Shown in pieces: positions 48,001 to 58,497 of a stretch of 64,000 bases of DNA. Every line of letters begins with the position of its first letter. Within the stretch, counting starts at the first letter, position 1. Both the position numbers and the translations under genes were made by a program. The stretch spans positions 620,001 through 684,000 of the forward strand of contig BDSI01000017.1 of the NCBI GenBank assembly GCA_003117195.1, in the 5' to 3' direction. The DNA is from Eudorina sp. 2006-703-Eu-15. Lineage: Eukaryota > Chlorophyta > Chlorophyceae > Chlamydomonadales > Volvocaceae. Under the pieces are notes generated by a model. That model had not been told where the DNA came from. It searched no databases and saw only the letters and a list, made by a program, of their open reading frames with translations.

Positions 48001-50689
48001 TGATAGGGCTGCTGGAGACGTGCGCCCCCGGCATGTGGCCGCGGTTGTACGGCGTGTGTGACCAGGCGACGGGAGTGGCCAACCAGGGGTTGCAGCGGGT
48101 GAGTGACGAGGCTTTCTCTCTTTCTGTCGGATGATGGATACCGTGGCAAGTCACGTCGATCGTTTGCGTGAGTTGCAGGGCAGGTGATCAGATTGCAGAG
48201 TCTGTGTGGCAATGGTGGCTGCGGTGGGTGTGTGGCTGCGGTGGGTGTTAGGCCTGAGCAATGTGTATGGCGAGAAACTCGCCCGACCCGAGAAACCAGT
48301 CACCAATATACTTTCCATCAGAACCTTCAAATAAAATTGCACCAGAAAACAATGTTTGCGACTTGTTGACAAGTCACGCCCTTCTCGCGGCTGCCGCATG
48401 CTTTCCCTGTCCCCGCCAGGCTCTGTCGGGGTTCAGTCTGAGTCCGAAGGAGTCGGAGAGCTTGAGCATGCGGCTGCAGCAGCGAGCCATCAGCGGCATG
48501 CAGAGCCACGTCCGGGAGGCGGCGCTCACCCGCCTGAGCCGGATGAAGGACAGGTGGGTGGCGGCGCCGGGACTCAGCCGCTGCCGGAACGCGTCCGTGT
48601 GTCATGACCTGCTGCAAGGCCAGTCCTGCAACCGGCGGCGCTGTCCTTCCCTGCCTGTCCTGATAACGCTGGCATTTGTTTTACCGGGCTGGGGATCCTA
48701 AACTCTGCTTCTTTGTGCTGGAAATTTGTGCTGGTGGTAAACAGTTATGTGAAAACTCAAAAGAGTGTTGAGGTCAATCGGGTTGACCAACCGCCTGGGA
48801 TGTTGGCCACAGGTTCGCGGACGCGTTCTCGCTGGACGACAAGAAGGCGCCCCGCATGTGGGGGCCGGGGGACGACATCGCGGCCATCGCGCAGGGGGCG
48901 CGCCTGGCCGCCGCCAATGTGTTGTCGCAGCTGGCCGTGATCCGCACACGAGACGGTAGCAAGGGAACCGAACAAGGAGGTGCGCCGGTGACAAGGGTCG
49001 GGGCCACGGTGGAAATTGTATCGGACCTCCACCGTGGCCAGGCATGACGTGCCTTGGGGCGGACCTACACGAGGCTGTTGTTTTCTTGTTCGCCGCCGTT
49101 CAGGCGCTGTGTCGATGTGTATTCTGTGGTAGGTCGGCATGGCCTTGATCATGTCGTGCTTGATCAGCGGCCACGCGCACGTTGAGTCATCCGGGGGCAG
49201 GTCTGCGCCTACCTGTGTTAAGATGTGCCTCGATGCCTGACTATACTGCAGGCGACGTCATCGACGCCGCGGTGCTGCAGCTCGCGCGGTCGAGCCTCCC
49301 CACCCCCTCCGCTTCAAACTCGGACCAGGGCAGCAGCGGTGACGCCAGCAGCAGCAATGCGGCAGCCGAGGACGCCTGCAGCCGGACCAACTCGGCCAAC
49401 TTGGACGTGCTCAGCGCCGCCACCTGGCCCGACGTGGACGAATCACGCGTGCTGCTGGCCCCGCATGACGTCCGTACGACCTGGCGCGAATTTATGTCGT
49501 ACAGCAACGTGCACGTGCAGCAGGCGCTGTCGGCGCAGCAGGCCAACCGGCTGGCCAACAACCGCCTGCCGCCGCTGTGGGCCATGGGGTTGATGCTGGT
49601 GCTCGGGTGGAACGAGGCGATGGCGGTGCTGTTCAACCCGATTTACCTGCTGCTGGTGGTGCTCGGCTTCCTGTTCTTCCGGAGGTGCGTCCGGCGGTTG
49701 GGCGAGTGAGCTTGTGTCCGCCTGCTGCGTTGCTCTTGCCGTGGGAGGTCAACGAATGAAGCCCCACCCGTGTTCCGTCAAGCCTTACAATTCTTCCTAG
49801 CTACCAGCTGTTTGAGCACGTGTGTCCAGTATCCATGTCTGATTACGCGGTTCCTGTTCTTTGGCATTGCTTCGCCACGCCGCCGCAGCTTGTACTTGGA
49901 GCTGGATGTGGAGCGAGAGATGGCGGCGGGCCCTCTGCCGGGGGCCCTCAAGCTGTCCAACAAGTTCCTGCCCGCTTGCCAGTCGGTGAGGCACACACAA
50001 GCGTGCACTGAGCTGCGCTGCCCTGGTGCCATGCGTGCTGCCCTTCATGTCCTCGACCTTGTGTTTCCGTATCAATTTTCACGAGCTACTTGCAGATATA
50101 ACGAGCGAGGTACATGTGCATATGCCTGCAGGTCTTCCGGAAGTCACAGGACGCGTTACTGAGTATGTTCGGAGGTGTGGCGGACCAGCAGGATGCGAGG
50201 GCGGCCACATACGCAGTCCCTGGCGGCACAAAACAGGCGCCCCAGGAGATTGGGCTCACACGGCGACCTCTGGCGGGTGAGTGTCCGGATGACAGTGGCG
50301 GGTTTCCGTAAATATGCTGGCTATGTATATTCGTTGTCCTCACACAGCCTCTCTCTACGGTATGTGAAGGAGGGGGCTCCAGGGTCGTGCGTCGTGCTCC
50401 ACCTCGATGCGGTTGATGCGCGTCGATCGATCGCCTTCCCGCGAAGGACTGGGGCCGCAGCGCTAGCCGTAGTTCTGCGCAGAGCCGGGTCGGGACTCGC
50501 TCCGCACATCGGGACCCGCGGCTCGGTGTTCGCATGTTACGGGTCTCAATGCCGGTATAGCTCTGGTACCAGCTCTTGCATGTCGTGCTCATTCGAGTCC
50601 CGCATGATGCCATGAATGTCTGCCACGCAGGCGCTCCCGCGGCGGCTGAGTTCACGGACCTGCGCGCCGAGGGCAAGAAGGATCAATAG
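45080..50689 (+). CDS. RHD3: RHD3/SEY1-type dynamin-like GTPase of the ER
   Basis: Membrane-anchored GTPase that fuses ER tubules (plant RHD3, yeast Sey1p, functional counterpart of atlastin). Thirteen exons: 45080-45244, 45332-45613, 45943-46222, 46431-46549, 46782-46942, 47341-47615, 47860-48098, 48420-48553, 48813-48955, 49252-49684, 49889-49985, 50132-50276, 50631-50689, in phase throughout; 843 residues (Arabidopsis RHD3 about 800). G1 is GPQSSGKST (residues 42-50), G2 lies in QTTKGIW, G3 is [14 protein letters not shown] and G4 is VIRDKTKT. The helical middle domain ends with [32 protein letters not shown] and [14 protein letters not shown] (about 700-743) form the two-helix membrane hairpin, followed by the usual amphipathic segment [14 protein letters not shown] and a charged end. 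Intron 5 uses a weak donor, GTCAGC, chosen because it restores family spacing. Confidence 0.94.
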
Positions 50690-53301
50690 GTGGAGGCCGC
50701 GGGCGGCGCCGGCTGGTGAAGAGGGGGGTCGGGTGCGTGGTGCATATCCAGTCTCGCTGTAGGTCCGTCATTGTGATGGGTTGGGGTTAAGTTTGAATCG
50801 CATGTGGTGTTTGGGATGTGGGCCTACGGCCACCTGCATGCACGGCTGGTGCGCAAGCGGTGGTGCAGAGATGGGGCATGTAGGGTGTATTGTTGTCGCC
50901 CTGCTGGCGGTGTAGGCTGCGAGATGACCTGAATTGCTGTTCAGCAATGGCGGTGTTGTTACGACGTGGCGTCTAATACATTCTTCTTTCTTCTTATCGC
51001 TATTGCGAGTTTAAGGGCTGTGGCCTGTCATTCTTGTCCATAAGACGGGCCGACGCTGGCCGACAATAGGACAGCAGCAGGCCGAAATGGCTAGAGCTGG
51101 CAATCTTCGAGCAGGGACAGCAGCGGACCACCACAGGTGGTGTGAGTGAGGGTTTCCTTGTTGCCCGGGCTTTCTGTTATCGTCCTTTGTTGAGCACTGA
51201 GTGAGACCGTTGGGATCTGCTGTTGCCATTTGCTGGGTTTCATTTTGCGTCTGGAAATCTGTTTTGTGCATCACGTACCTGATACCGTGATACGAACGCT
51301 GGCAACAGCCGACAGCGGGAAGTGATGGAGCTTTGGCCTAAGCGCAATATGAAGGGGCGGTGTGTAGGCTGACGGCCTGATCGACGGCCTTTCGACATGC
51401 TGTGTACTGTGGCCGCCTGACATGAATGACCTTGCTTCAGATGCCTATGCAAGGAGGGAATCGCACCTGCGCCTGCATGCACGCTATAACGCGCTATGGG
51501 CCGACATGAACCGCTGACCGTCGAGTCACACTTCAGCATGGCTGTGGTATGTGCGAATGCGACATGGTACAGCGTTTTCCCCCTCCGAACCCTCTCTTTC
51601 CCCTGCGCCTCGTGGGCGTCATAACAGCTGAATTAACAGAGAGTTAGTTTAGCAACCAGTACCAACGGTCCAGGACCGTATAGGGCCCGAACTCTATTAC
51701 AGACTCACGTTGAAGGGCGCGGACGTAGCCCGGAATAATCAGTGAGATATTAATAATTTCAATCCCACATGTGACATACTTCATAAGTGAGGTGGCCAAC
51801 ATTGGCACTGGGGCTCACATCATTCTGCCGACTGACTGACTGCATGGCCATGACTCAAGCTAAAGTTGATGCCGTGAAGGAGCAAGCCTTGGCCAAGGTC
51901 TCACGGCTTCTGCCGAATGGAAAGCAACAGCCTTGTGGCGTCCGTGTCGGTCGCGCAACACCGGCTCATTCTTTATACAGTCAGTGATGAAGAGACAATT
52001 GGTATCGTTGACGTCCTCATCGAGCGGACAACGCCCGTGGCAGGTGGTCAGGATGGGCACACCACAATTAGGTCAGAAATGATAGCCCCTGTATACAAAA
52101 CAGGAATTGGAAAGGCAATTATCTGTTCACGGGCTTGTCCTCCCTAACCAGTTGTACAGGCACATCAAAACGACTGCGAATCTCTTCGGACGCATGCATC
52201 TTTTTCATTACATGATGGCTTACGGCTTGTCAGTAGCCACCTGCAGGCGTTCCCGTTCCCGTTTGACCGGTCGAGAAACTGCGCATGTGCAATGTGCTCT
52301 GAAGTGCCCATCAGACCATATCACGCGACTAGTGCGGAGTTTGCTCAAATGCGCCCAAGGCTTCTTCCATTCGCACCAACCGTAGCAACGGCAACATCTG
52401 AAGTCAAGTTGAAGTTTCGCATACTCAGGTACGGAAAGGCTGGTGCGCAAGGGCACATCAGCCGGGTTGTTGCAGCATTGCTTGCCATGCTTATGGTGGT
52501 GCAGGCAGGCGTCGTTGACATACGCCGTAAACGTTTTCGCCATCATGTCGTGTACCCGTTGCAGGGCGGTCATCAGGGAAGGTTCGCACCCTTACACCTT
52601 TCCGAACTCGTCGGCCGCGTCGGGTGAGAGCGCATCAGCCACGGCGAAATGCTTCCCAGGGGAATCGTCTGGGGAGACACCAAGGCTCCCCACGGGGAGG
52701 CTGCCTCGGTACAAATGCTGCCTCCCTGTGGGGAGCCTTGGTGTTGGAAGCGGTCTGCTTACGCGGCATTTGATTTGTTCAACCTAGGGTGAACGTAGGG
52801 TCAGGATCGGAGCACCCCAGCATGCATGCAGCTGCTGTCCTGTAGTTTCATACCCTGTCGGCATGTTACAGGATTTTGACAGTTCCCACGAAAACGGTTA
52901 CCCAAGTGGATACCGTCTGGTGACGAGAGTCAGGCTCGGGGATTCTGGAGGTGATGCGTGATCCATGCCGAACGGAAGAGTACCGTAGCCGAACCGGGTT
53001 TGTTTCAATTTCTTGGTCTACAGATATTCATTCATGTGTTCACAGAGGTACAAACATGTCTTCACCACCACGTCTCACGATCATTTGGGCTGCGCCACTT
53101 GCCATTCTTTTGTGCTTTCGCGTCTTATTTGGGCAGGCGGGGGTGCAAGCCCAAGAATTTCTTCCATGCCTGTACGGAGTCTGGTATTGGCTAATTTTCA
53201 GCCCCTGTCGCACGTGAACGTCAAACCGTGCGTGGCAACTTGTGGTGCTGAGAAAGGCATGCATGAGACTGGTGGTCTGCTTACAGGCAAGCCAGGCGTG
53301 T
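50690..53301. other. 3' flank of RHD3, no gene seen apart from a hairpin
   Basis: About 2.6 kb with only short open frames. The left part must hold the RHD3 3' untranslated region; no TGTAA was found near its stop. A strong foldback lies at 52677-52744. Confidence 0.45.
52677..52744. repeat. Near-perfect inverted repeat (25-bp arms, 18-nt loop)
   Basis: Arms 52677-52701 and 52720-52744 pair with one mismatch; arm 1 begins ACACCAAGGCTCCCCAC. Weaker pairing continues outside (AAATGC and CTTCC on the left against GGAAG and GCATTT on the right), giving an imperfect stem of roughly 170 bp from about 52645 to 52775. It could be a small-RNA hairpin precursor or a degenerate foldback element. Confidence 0.85.
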
Positions 53302-53731
53302 AAGATGCTGCTGTAGGGGCCCGGACTTCCGTGAGCTTTTTTGGTTGGTCACGGTGTTCGTTGGGTGAGGGGTGCATGCTCCACTAGCGGTCGCTGGGCA
53401 CTGACCTCGAGAGTGTGCGGCGCTTTGTTCTCCAGGGGTGGTGGTAGCTGGGTGATGGGGTGCATGTGTGGGCGACCTCCGCCGTGCTTGGCTTTATCCA
53501 CTTCTGGGGATCCCGCCCGTTGCTGTGCCTATTCCTTTGGTAGTGTTGTCCCGCTGTGCGCCTCTGCTTGCGTAGGTGGCTGTCTGGGTGGGGTCATGGC
53601 CCGATGTGTTTTTATTCGCGGCGTTGAGGTGTGGAGGTGTCTTGCCGCCTTGTCGGGGGACCTGCTGGGGCTTGCCCTGGTATACACCGTTGATCCCTGC
53701 TCGGAGTTGGTTGTAACGTTCATTCATTCAT
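53302..53731 (+). mobile_element. 5'-truncated LINE 3' end, third copy
   Basis: Aligns by eye over its whole length with 39475-39910, with small indels: shared blocks include GGGTGGTGGTAGCTGGGT, ATCCCGCCCGTTGCTGTGCC, GGCGTTGAGGTGTGGAGG and CCTGGTATACACCGTTGATC. It ends TGTAACGTTCATTCATTCAT. No coding part of the element remains. Confidence 0.88.
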
Positions 53732-53804
53732 GCTATCAATGGCCTGAACAAAAACGCCCTTTGGCCAGGTCTATTGCGCCCCGCACCGTCCGCTGCGTAT
53801 CCCC

Positions 53805-54404
53805 TCAGCAGCACCTCAGAGACCCCAACTCCACCGCAACACTGTCACGCGCCACCCCCCAAATCCTCAACGAATGCGAGGTGATACCGGCGTCCTGGCC
53901 CACCTGGACGAGGCAATCCCGAAACGCGCCGTACAGCATGCTACAAACCGGGTTGTCCACGGTGCCGCTGCAGTCGCCCCCCGCTGCTGGTGTGCTGCAC
54001 TGGCTGCACGGTACTTCACGAGCCCGGCCTCGCAGGTGGGGCCGCCGATGCGGCCGACCACAACCTAGGCGGCCTGCTCGGTCTCCGAGGGTGGCATGAA
54101 AACCTGCATATCGCAAGCTGTGGTAATGGGGAGATCCACCATCGCGCAGGAACCCCAAGATCAGGCCACCGCCGCACCACATCATGTGCTGCAGCAGCGG
54201 CGCGGAGGTGGTGCCAATGAAAGCGGCTAGGTCCTCTGCGGTGAAGGCGTGCCGCCGGAAATTGAGGTGCCGAGTAGGGGACTCCCGCCCCACTAGCCTG
54301 GATGGATGTGGAGCGCCGCGCTGGCCTGCCGAAAACCGGCCTTCGTCGCCTGCCTCTGACATGTGACCAGGACCATGGACACAGCACCTGCATACCAGCC
54401 TCAC
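53805..54404 (-). pseudogene. Possible tyrosine-recombinase remnant
   Basis: A 199-codon minus-strand open frame ends with CSMLYGAFRDCLVQVGQDAG followed by ITSHSLRIWGVARDSVAVEL. The HSLR segment followed by Gly-Val-Ala and an alternating helix resembles the HxxR box of tyrosine recombinases carried by DIRS, Crypton and related elements. An upstream LRYAGFH could be the first arginine region. No tyrosine box was identified and no element ends were found. It sits next to a LINE fragment. Alternative: an unrelated or chance frame in GC-rich DNA. Confidence 0.35.
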
Positions 54405-55130
54405 AACCTTTTAGACAGGGCCCCCAACGCATTGACCCATCGGATCAGCGACGCGAGGTTAAGGGCTTGCCCCAGCTGGCCTACACGCGATGCGTCCACA
54501 CTCCCTGTTCCCTATCTGACCCGTGTTCCGAGTTCCGAGTAGTCTGACCCGTGTTCTTTATTAATGCTAATGACGCTTCTTTGTGGGTAATGCTGGCGAA
54601 AGCGCGACACGGTGACTCATAGCCACAGCGACAGCACATGCAAATCGGCCTGCGGCGGCGCCGGGATTGATGGGTGTCCTCCGTTCTCACATGAGCTGTG
54701 GTCCCATGGGCGCGACACATCACCGCGCCCCGAAACACTCCGGCAATGCCACCAACCCGCACAACACGACAGCTCCGTCACCACCAACCTAATACGCAAC
54801 TGTCAGCCTTCAACTCGTAGGACAACTCGTCTAACCTGGCCAAGCATGCCTGAGTCGCCGCACACCAGGACAGCGAAGCGGTAGATGCCCTTCACACAAT
54901 GGCCGTGCCACAGGCTTCGTCGCGCACGGGTACCGCTGCCAGCACCAGGCCGCTGCCACCCACAACGCCACAAGAGGCGGAACTCACGAGGGGCCGGGGC
55001 ACCGCATGCCGCTGCCACCCACAAGAGGCGAAACTCGCGAGGGGCCGCAGCGTTGCAGGCCGCTGCCACGCCAGCCGTGCCCAAACCCCGCCGCCGAGGG
55101 CCTCCCGCCCCGGTCTGCCCCAGGGACCTG
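54405..55130. other. Intergenic region, 3' flank of the TLDc gene
   Basis: No recognised gene. Around 54940-55080 there is a short internal duplication (the block CTGCCACCCACA...GGCGGAACTCACGAGG recurs in variant form), which keeps a frame open. It probably includes the 3' untranslated region of the TLDc gene. Confidence 0.4.
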
Positions 55131-58100
55131 TCACTGGGTGGCCTGCCAGACCTCCAGGTGCTGCACCTTGAACTCCTCGCCGTGCGCCAGGCAGGGGCTG
55201 CCGAAGGTGCCGCAGATGCCCGAGGAGCCGCTGAGCAGCTCCGCGTCCACCCAGATGGCGAAGTGCCCCACACCGCCCACCGCCAGGCAGTCGGGGGTCC
55301 CATACTGGAAGAAGTCGTTCTTCATCTTGCTCATGGAGCGCCAGGGGTAGGCCACTCGGTGCGGCTGGGGGGAGACAGGGCGCGGGGTCACGTGGGCATA
55401 CGGTTGGGGGGCGGGGAAGCAAGGCGGCGGTTCACGAGGGTGAGGTCCAGGCGCGGGGCAGCGTCAAAACAGAGTAGGCATTAGGGATTGGAACACGGGG
55501 GCGGTTGGTGGGGCAAGCCAGCACGGCAACGGCCAGAGCACGGCCGCTGGAGGGCAAGGGCTGCCAGCCGGCGTATCAAGTCGGCCACAGGTCGGCCGCC
55601 AGACATGCTGGTACCGTGATGTCGATTCTGCCTTCCTGCCCTGGGGTTAGGGCCCTCCGGGCTCCAGGCTCGTCGCGGGCCTCTGTGCCCTCAGTGCCCT
55701 CACCTCCAGCTGGAACACGAAGGTCTCTCCCGAGCCGTAGTACCGCGGCGCCACCCGCCAGCTGTCCGGCGTGTAGCAGCCGAAGATGAAGCCTGCGGGG
55801 AGGGGGGCACCATGGACCCGCTCGGCAGGAAGGCAGCGACGGGCAGCGCAGCAGCAGCAGCTGCTGCGAGGGAGCCCTACACGCCAGACCGTGCCACGGC
55901 AGCCCGCGCCTTTGTTGAGGACCATCACCAGGGGCCAACAGACGGCCCTGACAGCCTCCCTACCCCAACAACCAGCGCGGCACGCGGACAGCGAGGCGTG
56001 ACTACTACTGGGTGACAGCCTCGCGCGAGGGGCGTCCCCGTTGCATGGGTCGCGTCGCTTGCCTCTTGCCGCGTAACATGCGGCGGCTTGCGGGCCCACG
56101 TCCTCCACCCCCTTCCGCGCACCTCCAAAGTCCCGGATGAGCAGGATGGAGGGCAGGCCGTTGACCGCCTTGCGATACAGCGTCTGCAGGCTGATGCCGT
56201 GCTTGACCGTGCTGTACGACAGCGTCCACTCCTTCATCCGCTCCAGGGGCGGGATAGCCGAGGCCAGCGCGCGCATCTGCAGGTCGTTGATGATGACGGA
56301 GGGGTCCCCCAGGAAGTGCAGCGTCGCCTCGCCGACCGTCAAGTTGCGGGGCACCACAATCTGCATCTCACTGCGGGGGCGGCGGCGGCGGCGGCGGCGG
56401 GTGGTGGTTGGTTGCCTGAGCGTGCGCATGGCCACCGCAAGCGCGCATTGGTTGGGAGTTGTGGTGTGGACGGCCCTAGAGCACGCTCATGAGCACGAGG
56501 GCGCCGCCCCGCAAGATGTGGACAGTGGCCCCAGTGATGGTTGCTAGTGCGACTTGAAGCCACGCGGGTCCCGCCCTCCTCGCCAGCGCCGACCCGTGCC
56601 CATACCGAATGCTCGGGCCCTGCACAGCGATGCCATCAGGTAATTTACCCCTCCCTTTCGCCCACCACCACTACCACCACCACCACCACAACCGCCTCCA
56701 ACATCTGGCCCTGACCTGCATGGCCGTCAAGTGCTTGGCGTCCGGCGAGGGCCTCCTCCCTGGAGTTGGTTTCGCCCCGCCCACTCACCCATCCTCCGAG
56801 CTGGACGCCTCCGCGGGCCCGGTGTCCACCTCCCCCAGCCACCGCTGCGTGTGGCGGTGCAGCGCCTCGCGACTGAGGGCCCGGGGCCGCGGGCAACAGG
56901 GGAACGGGGGGTGGGACGGCGCCACCACCTTGGCACGGGTCGCTTTCTAAGACGCGAGGGGTTGAAGCGACCCGACGGATGGGCCAGATACATTATGAAA
57001 ACGGCAGTGAAACCCAGATCCCGTACGGCCGTACTCACGTGGAACGGGACGCCTCAAACGCCTGGCGCTGGGGGATACCGTTCTTGCTCCATAGGATCTG
57101 CCACACGCCCGGCGCGCCGCCGCTCGTAGACGCGCCGCCCTGGCCGTCGCGTAACTCGGCGTCCTCCTTGCAACCACCACCACCACCATCATCAGCGGCA
57201 TCCAGGTCACTGAAAGCCGGTGTGCCGGAGGCGGGGCCGGGCGCACCGCAACAAAAGAAACGGCCCATGCTGCCTCGCTTCTGCGACGGCAGCGCGGCGG
57301 CAGCCGAGTCGCGGCGGCAGCGTCCGGCAGCATGCGCATAACCCCTGGCCCCGCAGGTCTGTGGGCCGCCGTCAGGCTGTGAGCTGACAGGCCACCGACA
57401 GGGGCTTGCTGCCGCCTGAGGGCTCGCTCGCGATAACGGCTACAACGCTGTAGAAGGTCGCCCCTCGGCGCCGCAACCAGACGCATACCTCGTACCCCCT
57501 CCCCTCCCGCACACCCCGCAAGGGTGTCCCAGGCAGGCGTCGTCGTGTCCGGCACCTTACCTCCGCTGCCGTGTCGTGCCCAAACCGTAACGGCCCCGAT
57601 CCCACGAGATGACCATGCTAAAATCCCTTGTGCTAACTTCGATGTCCCAAAGCCACGAAGCCCAGCCCAACAAGCCCCCGACAGGCCCCCGACCCAGCCT
57701 GGCCCCGGTCCTACCTTCCCCAGCGCGTCCGCCTTCACGGTACTGATCCCCACAAACTCCTCCTGTCGCACCCGCGCCTTCACCTCCACGAAGTCCAGGT
57801 ACTCGGGAGTGACCAGCAGGCTGCCGGGCACCTGCCGGCCCCGAGAAGCGAGTGCGGAGGCGCGGATGGATGGGGCGCAACATCCAGCTAAGTTGGGAGG
57901 GAGCAAACGAACGTCAGCTGCCGAATACTCGGAGTAGGAGGAGGAGGAGAGTCGGGGTCTGTCAGCAGACTGGGGTCAGGATTGTGGCATCACGTGAGGC
58001 AGCAGAGATGGGTGGCGATTGCCCAATGACAGCCTGAATACGCGAGGTAGGCTAGGATTGGCTCGGCAGCCACGGTATCTTGCCTTCTTAGCGCCGCTGA

Positions 58101-58497
58101 TGATGTGGACAGGGTAGTCACCGCCGCAGTTGGTGACGTATACGGGCTGCGAACTTGGGCTCATCCACGCGGGCACTACCTCCTGAGCTTTGGGTTGCTG
58201 GTCTTCCGCGGGCTTAGTCGTCGCTGACGGCGCGCGCACCAGCGCGGCTGCTGGAGCTTGAGTAGGCGCGGGCATGGCTGCCGCCGGCTTCGCGCCACGG
58301 GTTGGGACGGGCTGTTGTTCTTCGGCCTGCTCCTCAGGGCCGGCACCGCCGTGCACCTGTTGGCGAAGTTGTGACAGCTCATTCATGAGCTGCTTCTCCC
58401 GTATCCGGAAGGCCTCAATGCGACCAAGCGCTGCGGCAAGCGAGGCCTGCGTATCCTCAAGGATCGCCTTGAGCTGCGAGTTACTGAGCGCCTCCAT
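55131..58497 (-). CDS. TLDc-domain protein (OXR1/NCOA7-related)
   Basis: The TLDc domain is found in eukaryotic oxidation-resistance proteins and V-ATPase regulators. Seven exons (complement): 58084-58497, 57715-57831, 57039-57280, 56789-56872, 56123-56370, 55704-55792, 55131-55364, giving 475 residues. The N-terminal 50 residues form a predicted coiled coil (SNSQLKAILEDTQASLAAAL, EKQLMNELSQLRQQ), then a Pro/Ala/Gln linker and a GRAM-like segment (VPGSLLVTPEYLDFVEVKA). TLDc occupies about 290-475: MKEWTLSYSTVKHGISLQTL, SILLIRDFGG, FIFGCYTPDSWR, YYGSGETFVFQLE, then CLAVGGVGHFAIWVDAELL, GTFGSPCLA and a final HLEVWQ, all in family order. The first donor appears to be GC (AAG|GCAAGA), since the phase fits; a GTATTC donor further on would add 15 residues. 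The stop lies right after the domain, as is usual. Confidence 0.9.

Noticed and set aside
52951..53217. Short hydrophobic frame with MSSPPRLTIIWAAPLAILL
   Set aside because: Isolated, no splice partner and no homology recognised; three overlapping frames of similar length are open.
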